Below are positions 1-5,532 of a stretch of 18,450 bases of DNA, piece by piece (positions within the stretch are counted from its first letter, which is position 1; each line of letters starts with the position of its first letter). The position numbers and the translations under genes are program-made. This DNA is from Actinomycetes bacterium (GTDB lineage Bacteria > Actinomycetota > Actinomycetes > Actinomycetales > Microbacteriaceae): positions 1 through 18,450 of the forward strand of contig JAEYAG010000221.1 of assembly GCA_023451265.1 (NCBI GenBank). The letters are read 5' to 3'. The notes beneath the pieces are model-generated. The model saw only the letters and a program-made list of their open reading frames with translations. It was not told the DNA's origin and did not search any database.

Positions 1-533
1 GTGACCAACTCCCGCTCGCCGTCCGGCGCGGCGGCGTCCGCACCGTCCGCCGAGACCGACGTCCCGGACGCCGCGGCCGCCCCGGTCGGGGCCGCCGTCG
101 TGAACGGGGTCGCGCCGCCGGGCTCGCCCGGGGTCGACGTGGCCCAGGCGTCCGTCGCCGGTGCGAGGCCCGCCTCGGCGGGCGTCGAGCTGCGGTGGAA
201 GGTGGCCGTGCCGAACATGAGGTCGGGTCCGAGGCCGTCCGCGTCGATCTCCGCGGCGGTACCGGTCTTGCCGCCCGACTCCCACTGCTTGACGCGGAAG
301 CGGCCGGTGACGATCACGCGTTGCCCCTTCTCCAGGGAGCTCAGCGCGTGCTCGGCGAGCTTGCGGTACGCCGACACGGAGTACCAGTTGGTGTGGACGT
401 CGACCCATTGCCCGTTGTCCAGCCGGCGCTGGGTGGAGGCCAGGCGGAAGCCGACGGCGATGCCGCCGCCGGGCAGTTCCCGGCGCTCCGGGATGGATGC
501 GATGTTGCCGATGACGGTGATGTGGTCGGTCAT
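1..533 (-). CDS. ssb: Single-stranded DNA-binding protein (SsbB-like paralog), 3' end beyond window
   Basis: Binds single-stranded DNA in replication, recombination or repair, normally as a tetramer of OB folds. Reading the minus strand from ATG 533-531 gives an open frame of 177 codons with no stop before base 1, so the C-terminus is missing. The protein opens MTDHITVIGNIASIPERREL and carries an OB-fold core over residues 1-115, with the Ssb-type stretches NWYSVSAYRKLAEHALSSLE and KGQRVIVTGRF. A low-complexity Ala/Pro/Thr linker follows from about residue 118. The acidic tip that recruits partner proteins would lie outside the window. The start is supported by a purine-rich ribosome site (GAGAGAGGA) about 7 nt upstream. 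The N-terminus differs from the usual actinobacterial replicative Ssb (MAGDT...), so I infer a second, SsbB-type paralog. The family call is firm; the paralog class is an inference. Confidence 0.88.
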   Translation of the reverse strand, partial: MTDHITVIGNIASIPERRELPGGGIAVGFRLASTQRRLDNGQWVDVHTNWYSVSAYRKLAEHALSSLEKGQRVIVTGRFRVKQWESGGKTGTAAEIDADGLGPDLMFGTATFHRSSTPAEAGLAPATDAWATSTPGEPGGATPFTTAAPTGAAAASGTSVSADGADAAAPDGERELV

Positions 534-557
534 GTCGGGTTCCTCTCTCTCGTCGGT

Positions 558-570
558 GCGGACGGTCCGC
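558..570. repeat. 13-bp palindrome in the ssb leader region
   Basis: GCGGAC-G-GTCCGC is a perfect 6-bp inverted repeat around one base. It lies 25 bp upstream of the ssb start and 4 bp from the larger inverted repeat at 575-615. It could be a protein-binding site or fold as part of the ssb leader. Function is not shown. Confidence 0.5.
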
Positions 571-574
571 GCCG

Positions 575-615
575 GCTCCGGCACCCGAGTGTTCGTGCCC
601 GCCGGGTGCCGGAGC
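575..615. repeat. Perfect 13-bp inverted repeat upstream of ssb
   Basis: The arms GCTCCGGCACCCG (575-587) and CGGGTGCCGGAGC (603-615) are perfect reverse complements with a 15-nt spacer. No gene ends here: ssb starts at 533 going left and the next gene starts at 762 going right. Neither side has a T-tract, so it does not look like a standard intrinsic terminator. In an ssb transcript it would form a strong stem-loop in the 5' leader; as DNA it could be an operator. Which of these applies is unknown. Confidence 0.7.
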
Positions 616-674
616 ACAGCCAGCATGCGCCGACCGGCCGCGTCGTGGGACGCGCGCGGCGCGATCTGTGGAGG

Positions 675-686
675 GATCGCGCGATC
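675..686. repeat. 12-bp perfect palindrome
   Basis: GATCGCGCGATC is a perfect palindrome in the divergent ssb / small-gene intergenic region. It lies just upstream of another inverted repeat (688-721). A dimeric regulator site is possible, but GC-rich palindromes of this size also occur by chance. Confidence 0.4.
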
Positions 687-687
687 G

Positions 688-721
688 CCGAGTTGGGGAG
701 AGGGCGATGACCGCAACTCGG
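688..721. repeat. 8-bp inverted repeat upstream of the small plus-strand gene
   Basis: CCGAGTTG (688-695) and CAACTCGG (714-721) form perfect arms with an 18-nt spacer, ending 18 bp before the candidate -10 element at 739-744. The position fits an operator or activator site for the gene starting at 762. No regulator is identified. Confidence 0.45.
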
Positions 722-738
722 ATGTCGGAGCCCCTCCT

Positions 739-744
739 TAGCGT
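739..744 (+). promoter_or_regulatory. Candidate -10 element for the small gene at 762
   Basis: TAGCGT fits the TANNNT -10 pattern. A start of transcription near 751 would leave a leader of about 11 nt containing the GGGAGG ribosome site at 751-756. No convincing -35 hexamer was seen. Confidence 0.3.
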
Positions 745-761
745 GTAATCGGGAGGCAACC

Positions 762-1007
762 ATGACCACCGTCACTGATATCCCCACCCCCGTCGTCCGC
801 GGCGTCCGCCTGCTGCCGGTCTCGGCACGGCGCTGGCGGGTGCTCGATCGCCGCGGCATCGTGATCGGGCACCTCCGTGCCGACACGGTCGCCGCCGGCA
901 TCCGGTTCCGCGCCGAACGCTTCGACCTGGCCGCCGCGCGCATGCGCTCGATCGGGTCGTTCTGGAACGCGCATGAGGCCGTGGAGTGCCTGCGGCACCT
1001 GCGCTGA
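762..1007 (+). CDS. Small conserved-looking protein of unknown function (81 aa)
   Basis: I do not recognise a named family. The 81-residue product begins MTTVTDIPTPVVRGVRLLPV and is basic overall, rich in Arg. A short segment (RWRVLDRRGIVIGHL) resembles a small beta hairpin, followed by an Arg/Ala-rich helical half ending AHEAVECLRHLR. No signal peptide, transmembrane segment or cysteine cluster is visible. The start is supported by GGGAGG 5 nt upstream of the ATG and by a candidate -10 at 739-744. The gene is divergent from ssb across a repeat-rich 228-bp spacer, and its stop lies 16 bp from the convergent regulator gene. The ribosome site and clean stop make it a likely real gene, but function cannot be assigned. 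Confidence 0.72.
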   Translation: MTTVTDIPTPVVRGVRLLPVSARRWRVLDRRGIVIGHLRADTVAAGIRFRAERFDLAAARMRSIGSFWNAHEAVECLRHLR

Positions 1008-1023
1008 TCCGCCGCTGCCCGGG

Positions 1024-2436
1024 TCAGACGACTGCTTCGAGCAGATCCCTCCCGGACTCCGGTGCGGCGGAACGCACGGTGGGCCAGACACGCGCCAGCA
1101 CCGTCACGGCGCGACGCAGCTCCGCCGCCGGCGCGGTAAAGGGAACACGCAGGTGGCGATCGTGCACCGAGTCGACGCCGAACCGCGAGCCGGCCGACAG
1201 ATACACGCCCTGCTCGCGCGCCGACAGCACGAGCCCGGAGCTCAGCGGCGCGTCGAGCTCGACCCAGAGCGCGACGCCACCGGCGACCTCGGGGACACGC
1301 CAGGCCGGCAGTTGCGACGAGAGCGCCGCGGTCAGCGTGTCGCGGCCCTGTCGCAGCAGCGCCGAACGCTGCTGCAGGATCTCCGGCATGCGACCCAGGA
1401 GCCGCGCTGCGACGGCCTGCTCGAACTCCGGCGTGCCGAGGTCGCGGGAGGGGCGTGCGGCGACCAGGCGCTGGACGAGCTCCTCATCGGCGCGGATCCA
1501 ACCCACCCGCAGGCCGCCCCACACGGTCTTGCCGAGCGAACCGACGCGCACGACGTCGTCGGCGACGAAGGCCGGTGCGGCCGGAGCGTCGATGGCGAGT
1601 TCCCCCGTCGTCTCGTCGATCACGAGGCACGTGCCGGCCCGTCGGCTTGCGTCGGCGACAGCCGACTCCTCCTCCGCCGTCATCGTGCGCCCCGTCGGGT
1701 TCTGGAACCGGGGCATCAGGTACGCCAGCGCCGGCGTCGTGCGGGCGAATGCCTGGGTCGCGCGGTCGAGGTCCCAGCCCGCCGACGTGGTGACCGGTAC
1801 GCCCACCAGCCGCGCTCCCGTGGCGCGGAGCGCTTCGGCGGCGTGCGGGTAGGTCGGCGTCTCGATCAGGGCGCGGTCCCCGCGGCGCAGGAGGGTCTCG
1901 GCGAGCAGCCGGATCGCTGCCTGCGCGCCGGAGGTCACCATGATGTGCTCGGCGCCGGTGGGCACGCCGAGCGCGGTGTAGCGCTCCGCGATGGCGGTCC
2001 GCAGCGGCAGGGAACCCCGGATGTCGTAGCCGGCGCGGCCGACGAGCGTCGCGGCATCCATCGCCACCTCGCTCATCACTCCCGCCAGGCCCGGCCACGC
2101 CGCGGGACTGGCCTGCTGCAGATCGATCGCGTCCTCGGCCACACTGACCCGGCCAGGCTCCCGCTGCGGTCGCGGCAGCGTTACGCTGCCGGATCCACGC
2201 AGACTCTGGATGTGTCCGCTGTCGCGGAGACTGCGGTAGGCGGTGGCGACCGTCGTCCGACTGAGCCCCAGCACCGCGGCGAGTTCGCGCTCGGCCGGCA
2301 GCAGGGTGCGCACCGCGAGGCGATTGTCGAGGCAGAGCAGGCGGATGCCGTCCGCCAGCGCCTCGTAGGCGGGTTCGCGCGTGCGCCAGCCGCCGAGCGC
2401 GGCGGCCAGGGCGCGTGCGCTGATGCGGGAGTCCAT
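1024..2436 (-). CDS. yczR: MocR/GntR-family regulator with PLP aminotransferase-like domain, YczR-like
   Basis: A transcription factor made of a winged helix-turn-helix fused to a fold-type I aminotransferase domain that binds pyridoxal phosphate as an effector site. With the start at 2436 it is 470 aa. The GntR-type DNA-binding domain covers about residues 25-90 (PAERELAAVLGLSRTTVATAYRSL). The aminotransferase-like domain runs from about 110 to 455. It has the NPTG motif (246-249), Asp274 in VIDE, the expected Schiff-base Lys303 in SLGKTVWGGLRVGW, and Arg430 near the substrate carboxylate position. A longer reading from 2499 would overlap the start of the divergent yczE-like gene. ATG 2436 sits 6 nt after TATCGT, which fits a leaderless start. 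The divergent membrane-protein neighbour matches the known MocR (YczR)-YczE pairing. The effector is unknown. Family is certain; the YczR subgroup is inferred from context. Confidence 0.87.
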   Translation of the reverse strand: MDSRISARALAAALGGWRTREPAYEALADGIRLLCLDNRLAVRTLLPAERELAAVLGLSRTTVATAYRSLRDSGHIQSLRGSGSVTLPRPQREPGRVSVAEDAIDLQQASPAAWPGLAGVMSEVAMDAATLVGRAGYDIRGSLPLRTAIAERYTALGVPTGAEHIMVTSGAQAAIRLLAETLLRRGDRALIETPTYPHAAEALRATGARLVGVPVTTSAGWDLDRATQAFARTTPALAYLMPRFQNPTGRTMTAEEESAVADASRRAGTCLVIDETTGELAIDAPAAPAFVADDVVRVGSLGKTVWGGLRVGWIRADEELVQRLVAARPSRDLGTPEFEQAVAARLLGRMPEILQQRSALLRQGRDTLTAALSSQLPAWRVPEVAGGVALWVELDAPLSSGLVLSAREQGVYLSAGSRFGVDSVHDRHLRVPFTAPAAELRRAVTVLARVWPTVRSAAPESGRDLLEAVV

Positions 2437-2442
2437 CCGGCC

Positions 2443-2448
2443 ACGATA
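2443..2448 (-). promoter_or_regulatory. -10 element for the MocR-family gene (leaderless type)
   Basis: On the minus strand TATCGT is followed by six bases (GGCCGG) and then ATG at 2436. That puts the transcription start at or next to the A of the start codon. No Shine-Dalgarno sequence is present. Confidence 0.55.
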
Positions 2449-2453
2449 GTGGA

Positions 2454-2483
2454 ATTGGACTGGAGCGCGCATGCCAATCATGC
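2454..2483. promoter_or_regulatory. Candidate operator region between the yczR-like and yczE-like genes
   Basis: The 67-bp divergent gap contains ATTGG (2454-2458) with an inverted CCAAT (2474-2478). A tight inverted repeat GCATG-CCAAT-CATGC lies at 2469-2483. On the minus strand TCCA recurs three times at 5-6 bp spacing. MocR regulators typically bind repeated sites in such gaps, so this is the natural place for the operator. The exact site is inferred. Confidence 0.4.
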
Positions 2484-2503
2484 GGTGAAATGGGAGCATG
2501 ACG

Positions 2504-3121
2504 ATGCGGATCTCCCAATTGCTGATCGGGCTGGTGCTCTACGGCGCCGGCTGCGCGGTCATGGTGCGCGCGGGCATCGGACTGGATCCGTGGACGGTGT
2601 TCGCGCAGGGCCTGTCGCTGCAGACCGGCATCGGCATCGGGTGGATCACCAACATCGTCGGATTCCTCGTGTTGCTGCTGTGGATCCCGCTGCGTCAGCG
2701 GCCCGGCGTCGGCACGGTGGCGAACATCCTGCTCGTCGGGACGAGCATGCAGGCGACGCTCGCCGTCGTCCCGCCGATCAGCGGGTTCGTCTGGGAACTG
2801 CTGGTGGTCGTCGGCGGCATGGTGATGGTCGCCGTCGCCTCGGGGCTCTACATCGGGGCACGCTTCGGGCCGGGCCCGCGCGACGGCCTCATGACCGGTC
2901 TGCACGCCCGGTGGGGCTGGCCGATCTGGGCCTGCCGGCTCGGCGTGGAAGCCACCGTGCTCATCGCCGGCTGGCTGCTCGGCGGCACCGTGGGACTCGG
3001 CACGGTCCTCTTCGCCGCGGCGATCGGGCCGCTCGTGCACCTCGCGCTGCCGCTGTTCGACCGCCGCGGCGCGCGGCGAGCCCCGCACCGCGAGCCGGAT
3101 GCCGAGCCCGTCGCGGCCTGA
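2504..3121 (+). CDS. yczE: YczE-like (YitT/YyaS-type) integral membrane protein
   Basis: A polytopic inner-membrane protein of the YczE group; its transported substrate or role is not established. The roughly 205-aa product has about five hydrophobic spans: LLIGLVLYGAGCAVMV near the N-terminus, then WITNIVGFLVLLLWIP, GTVANILLVGTSMQATLAVV, a long FVWELLVVVGGMVMVAVASG segment, and a C-terminal hydrophobic pair after residue 140. A basic Arg-rich tail follows (RRGARRAPHREP). The conserved-looking GIGLDPWTVFAQG and RFGPGPRDGLMTG loops resemble YczE proteins. An in-frame ATG at 2498 is the alternative start. I prefer 2504 because GGGAG (2492-2496) is then correctly spaced at 7 nt. It is divergent from the MocR-type gene, its likely regulator. 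Confidence 0.83.
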   Translation: MRISQLLIGLVLYGAGCAVMVRAGIGLDPWTVFAQGLSLQTGIGIGWITNIVGFLVLLLWIPLRQRPGVGTVANILLVGTSMQATLAVVPPISGFVWELLVVVGGMVMVAVASGLYIGARFGPGPRDGLMTGLHARWGWPIWACRLGVEATVLIAGWLLGGTVGLGTVLFAAAIGPLVHLALPLFDRRGARRAPHREPDAEPVAA

Positions 3122-3160
3122 CGCACGGGCGGACGAGGCGACGCGCGCCGCCCTGACGAG

Positions 3161-3370
3161 TCAGTGCTCGCGGAACTGGGGCCAGTCCGATCCCGGCGGA
3201 AGGTGACCGTGCAGGGCGTTCTTCGCGATATCCATCGTGGGGTAGGTGCCGATGCTCTCGGAGGCGCCGGCGACCGTCGAGGTGTATCCCTCGTCGGTCT
3301 TGCGGACGGTGCCGACGACGTTGCCTTCGGCCCCATACGCGACCCAGAGCGTGGACGATGCGGTGCTCAT
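3161..3370 (-). CDS. Small soluble protein of unknown function (69 aa)
   Basis: The product (MSTASSTLWVAYGAEGNVVG... to PPGSDWPQFREH) looks like a small beta-rich domain with alternating charged and aromatic residues. The middle segment GTVRKTDEGYTSTVAG suggests a hairpin that wraps a short strand pair. A C-terminal helix (MDIAKNALHGHL) follows. I do not recognise a characterised family. No signal peptide or membrane segment is visible. The start has a good ribosome site, AAAGGAA about 7 nt upstream of the ATG on the minus strand. Its stop faces the yczE-like stop across 39 bp. It is probably expressed on its own. Confidence 0.72.
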   Translation of the reverse strand: MSTASSTLWVAYGAEGNVVGTVRKTDEGYTSTVAGASESIGTYPTMDIAKNALHGHLPPGSDWPQFREH

Positions 3371-3487
3371 GTCGAGATTCCTTTCGTCCCTGCCGACGCT
3401 ACGCCTTCGACCGCGTGCGCACCAGCATCCGTGCCCTTTCGCCGTGCGCCTCGCGCCGCCGAGACGCTACGGTAGAGAGGTCCTTCA

Positions 3488-3560
3488 CCCTCCATAGCTC
3501 AGTGGACAGAGCGAGCGGTTTCTACCCGCCAGGTCGGGGGTTCGAATCCTCCTGGAGGGA
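3488..3560 (+). tRNA. tRNA-Arg (anticodon UCU)
   Basis: A cloverleaf can be built by hand. The acceptor is CCCTCCA/TGGAGGG with discriminator A3560. The D arm is GCTC...GAGC. The anticodon arm has loop TTTCTAC giving UCU (3521-3523). The T arm GGGGG-TTCGAAT-CCTCC includes one G-T pair. The first anticodon-stem pair (A3514-C3530) is mismatched. CCA is not encoded; the next bases are CTT. It decodes AGA, a rare codon in this GC-rich genome. Confidence 0.93.
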
Positions 3561-3565
3561 CTTTC

Positions 3566-3590
3566 CCGCCCCACCCGCGGCGCGGGGCGG
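3566..3590 (+). terminator. GC-rich hairpin just after tRNA-Arg
   Basis: CCGCCCC (3566-3572) pairs perfectly with GGGGCGG (3584-3590) around an 11-nt loop, starting 6 nt after the tRNA. There is no U-tract, so it would be a U-less terminator or 3'-processing hairpin. Actinobacterial terminators often lack a U-tract, but function here is inferred. Confidence 0.4.
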
Positions 3591-3624
3591 CGCTCACGCA
3601 GATCGGTGCGTCGGACCCGCTCGT

Positions 3625-3630
3625 TAGGAT
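3625..3630 (+). promoter_or_regulatory. -10 element for orn (leaderless type)
   Basis: TAGGAT is followed by seven bases (GAGGGAC) and ATG 3638. This fits transcription beginning at the start codon and decides for 3638 over the upstream ATG at 3629, which would overlap the hexamer itself. Confidence 0.55.
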
Positions 3631-3637
3631 GAGGGAC

Positions 3638-4261
3638 ATGGTGCACGCCGCGGAGAACGACCGTCTCGTCTGGATCGATTGCGAGATGACGGGGCTCGAT
3701 CTCGCGGTCGACGAACTGGTCGAGATCGCGATCGTGGTCACCGACTTCGATTTGAACGTGCTCGACCCCGGCTTCCAGATCGTCATCAAGCCCGACCCTT
3801 CGGCGCTCGCGCACATGAACGACTTCGTCACGAAGATGCACGAGACCTCGGGCCTGCTCGCCGAGATCCCCTACGGCGTGAGTCTCGCCGAGGCGGAGTT
3901 CGAGGCGCTCGAGTACATCCAGCGCTTCGTCCCGGAGGGCAAGGCGCCGCTGGCGGGCAACACGATCGGCACCGACAGGATGTTCCTCGCCAAGTACATG
4001 CCGCGGGTCGATCGGTGGCTGCACTACCGCAACGTGGACGTGTCGAGCGTCAAGGAGCTGTCTCGCCGCTGGTACCCGCGCGCGTACTTCAACGCCCCCG
4101 CGAAAGACGGCGGACACCGCGCCCTCGCCGACATCCGCGAGTCGATCCGGGAGCTCGCCTACTACCGCGAGACCGTGTTCGTCGCCGCTCCCGGGCCCAC
4201 CAGCGACGCGGCGCGCGACGCCGCCGCATCGGCCGTGTCATCGTATGCCCCGGGACTGTAA
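3638..4261 (+). CDS. orn: Oligoribonuclease (3'-5' exoribonuclease, DEDDh family)
   Basis: Degrades 2- to 5-nt RNA fragments, including pGpG, to mononucleotides at the end of mRNA decay. The 207-aa product has all the DEDDh catalytic residues: Asp14 and Glu16 in WIDCEMTGLD, Asp113 in AGNTIGTDRMFLAKYMP, and His160 and Asp165 in DGGHRALADI. These match typical bacterial Orn closely up to about residue 182. A C-terminal Ala-rich tail of about 25 residues extends beyond the E. coli length, which is common in actinobacteria. An ATG at 3629 is in frame, but 3638 sits 7 nt behind TAGGAT, so I choose it. The gene lies between tRNA-Arg and tRNA-His, and the tRNA-His -10 starts directly after its stop codon. 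Confidence 0.95.
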   Translation: MVHAAENDRLVWIDCEMTGLDLAVDELVEIAIVVTDFDLNVLDPGFQIVIKPDPSALAHMNDFVTKMHETSGLLAEIPYGVSLAEAEFEALEYIQRFVPEGKAPLAGNTIGTDRMFLAKYMPRVDRWLHYRNVDVSSVKELSRRWYPRAYFNAPAKDGGHRALADIRESIRELAYYRETVFVAAPGPTSDAARDAAASAVSSYAPGL

Positions 4262-4267
4262 TACAAT
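4262..4267 (+). promoter_or_regulatory. -10 element for tRNA-His
   Basis: TACAAT is near consensus and starts one base after the orn stop codon (TAA 4259-4261), about 28 nt before the tRNA. Any -35 would lie inside the orn coding end; I saw only weak candidates there. Confidence 0.5.
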
Positions 4268-4276
4268 CGTGTGGTT

Positions 4277-4290
4277 GCCCGGGAACGGGC
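4277..4290 (+). other. Small hairpin between orn and tRNA-His
   Basis: GCCCG-GGAA-CGGGC is a 5-bp stem closing a GGAA tetraloop, 5 nt before the tRNA-His body. It may fold in the precursor 5' leader or mark the end of the orn message. There is no U-tract. Confidence 0.4.
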
Positions 4291-4295
4291 ACATG

Positions 4296-4371
4296 GTGGC
4301 TATAGCTCAGTTGGTAGAGCACCGCGTTGTGGTCGCGGGGGTCGCGGGTTCAAGCCCCGTTAGCCACCCCA
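4296..4371 (+). tRNA. tRNA-His (anticodon GUG), CCA encoded
   Basis: The acceptor GTGGCTA (4296-4302) pairs with TAGCCAC (4361-4367). The anticodon arm CGCG-TTGTGGT-CGCG gives GUG, and the T loop is TTCAAGC. The discriminator is C4368 and G4295 supplies the extra G-1 expected in tRNA-His. The 3' CCA (4369-4371) is encoded, unlike in the neighbouring tRNA-Arg. Confidence 0.95.
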
Positions 4372-4396
4372 CTTCCTCCCCGGTTCGGAGGTCCGC

Positions 4397-4747
4397 ATGA
4401 TCCAGATGGATGCCGACGCGTTCGGCGATCTGGTGGAAGACGAGCTGGATCTCCTTCCGGACGACATGGTCGGCGGCCTCGACAACGTCGTGTTCGTCGT
4501 CGAGGACCGGCCCGAAGACGGCTCCCTCGATCTCCTCGGCCTCTACGACGGCCTCGCCCTCACCGAGCGAGACCGTTACGGGGTCGGCGAGCTCCCCGAC
4601 CGCATCATCGTGTACCGCGAGCCGCATCTGCACGCCTGTGAGACGCTCGCCGAGCTGCGCGACGAGGTCCACACGACGCTCGTGCACGAGATCGCGCACT
4701 TCTACGGCATCGACGACGATCGCCTCCACGAACTGGGCTGGGCATGA
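4397..4747 (+). CDS. Minimal zincin-like metallopeptidase family protein (DUF1025/PF06262 type)
   Basis: A 116-aa soluble protein with a single zinc-peptidase signature, HEIAH at residues 97-101 (Glu98 the presumed general base). It is followed by FYGIDDDRLHELGW, where Asp or His residues of DDRLHE could supply the third zinc ligand. This layout matches the small zincin-like family often annotated 'metallopeptidase family protein'. Its substrate is unknown. The N-terminal half is very acidic (DLVEDELDLLPDD). There is no signal peptide or membrane segment, so it should act in the cytoplasm. The start at 4397 has GGAGG 5 nt upstream; an in-frame ATG at 4406 is less likely. Its stop overlaps the clpS start as ATGA, so the two are translationally coupled. 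Confidence 0.86.
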   Translation: MIQMDADAFGDLVEDELDLLPDDMVGGLDNVVFVVEDRPEDGSLDLLGLYDGLALTERDRYGVGELPDRIIVYREPHLHACETLAELRDEVHTTLVHEIAHFYGIDDDRLHELGWA

Positions 4748-5028
4748 CCCTCCCCCTCGAAGACGTCCGCCTGGACGAGGACAGGGCGGCCGACTCGCTC
4801 TGGCAGACGGTCGTCTGGAACGATCCGGTGAACCTCATGACCTATGTGGTGCACGTCTTCCGCACCTATTTCGGGTACTCGCCCGAACGCGCGCAGCGCC
4901 TCATGCTCGCGGTACACCACGAAGGTCACGCCGTCGTCGCGGAGGGGGCTCGGGAGCAGATGGAGCTTCACGTGCAGGCCATGCACGATTACGGCCTGTG
5001 GGCCACCGTCCGGAAGGGACCGCAATGA
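4744..5028 (+). CDS. clpS: ATP-dependent Clp protease adaptor ClpS
   Basis: Delivers proteins with destabilising N-terminal residues (N-degrons) to the Clp protease. The 94-aa product carries the core ClpS fold after a short acidic N-terminal arm. Expected ligand-pocket residues are present: Asn26 and Asp27 in WNDPVNLM, Met32, and His58 in RLMLAVHHEGHAVV, which aligns with the E. coli LMLAVH motif. The C-terminal strand is YGLWATVRK. It begins within the stop of the metallopeptidase gene (ATGA at 4744) and ends in another ATGA overlap with the DUF2017 gene, so it is the middle gene of a tightly coupled trio. Identification rests on clear motif similarity. Confidence 0.94.
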   Translation: MTLPLEDVRLDEDRAADSLWQTVVWNDPVNLMTYVVHVFRTYFGYSPERAQRLMLAVHHEGHAVVAEGAREQMELHVQAMHDYGLWATVRKGPQ

Positions 5029-5525
5029 CGGGCCGCACCGTGCTGATGGAGATCTCGCTCCTCGAGGCCGCGCACCTGACCGATCTCGTCGCGCAGTTCG
5101 CCGAACTCCTCGACACCACCCTCGACACGGATCCGCGCAGCGACCCCGCCCTGGCCCGCCTGGTGCCGGACGCGTACGCCGACGACGCCACCGCGTCCGG
5201 GGAGTTCCGGCGCCTGACGCAGGACGATCTCCTCGACCGCCGTCGCGCCGACGTCGCGACCGTGACGACGAGCCTGCTGCGCGACGGCCGCACGCTGCGT
5301 CCCGACGCGCTGGACCGCGTGGACGCCGACACGGCGATGGTGATCGAGCTCGACGACGCTGCGGCGTCGGCGTGGCTGCGCACGCTCGCCTCGCTGCGCC
5401 TGGTGCTCGCATCGCGCCTCGGCATCTCCTCCGAGGACGACCACGACGCCGACGATCCGCGCTTCGGGGTGTACGACTGGCTCGGCTACCGTCTCGAGGG
5501 GCTGCTGCAGGCGCTCGAAAGCTGA
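5025..5525 (+). CDS. DUF2017 family protein
   Basis: A 166-aa soluble, acidic, mostly helical protein that usually follows clpS in actinobacteria; its molecular role is not known. The product starts MTGRTVLMEISLLEAAHLTD and ends YDWLGYRLEGLLQALES. Helical segments are rich in Asp, Ala and Leu, with no catalytic signature I can see. The ATG at 5025 overlaps the clpS stop (ATGA) and has GGAAGGG about 7 nt upstream, which fixes the start well inside a longer open frame. Its stop lies only 7 bp from the end of the convergent kinase-like gene, with no terminator visible between. The fixed order with clpS hints at a Clp-related role, which is inference only. Confidence 0.85.
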   Translation: MTGRTVLMEISLLEAAHLTDLVAQFAELLDTTLDTDPRSDPALARLVPDAYADDATASGEFRRLTQDDLLDRRRADVATVTTSLLRDGRTLRPDALDRVDADTAMVIELDDAAASAWLRTLASLRLVLASRLGISSEDDHDADDPRFGVYDWLGYRLEGLLQALES

Positions 5526-5532
5526 GGGGCTC

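Noticed and set aside
1..741. Plus-strand open frame over ssb and its upstream region
   Set aside because: The opposite strand encodes a clear OB-fold Ssb; this frame is low complexity and runs through the inverted repeats.
877..3156. Plus-strand open frame of 759 codons across the MocR-type and yczE-like genes
   Set aside because: Low-complexity Arg/Ala composition and no motifs; it overlaps two supported genes. A shadow of high G+C.
4327..4641. Plus-strand frame overlapping tRNA-His and the metallopeptidase gene
   Set aside because: It starts inside the tRNA and is out of frame with a gene that has a good ribosome site and an HExxH motif.
5240..5440. Minus-strand frames opposite the DUF2017 gene as possible regulators
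   Set aside because: Basic low-complexity products with no helix-turn-helix signature; reverse-frame shadows.
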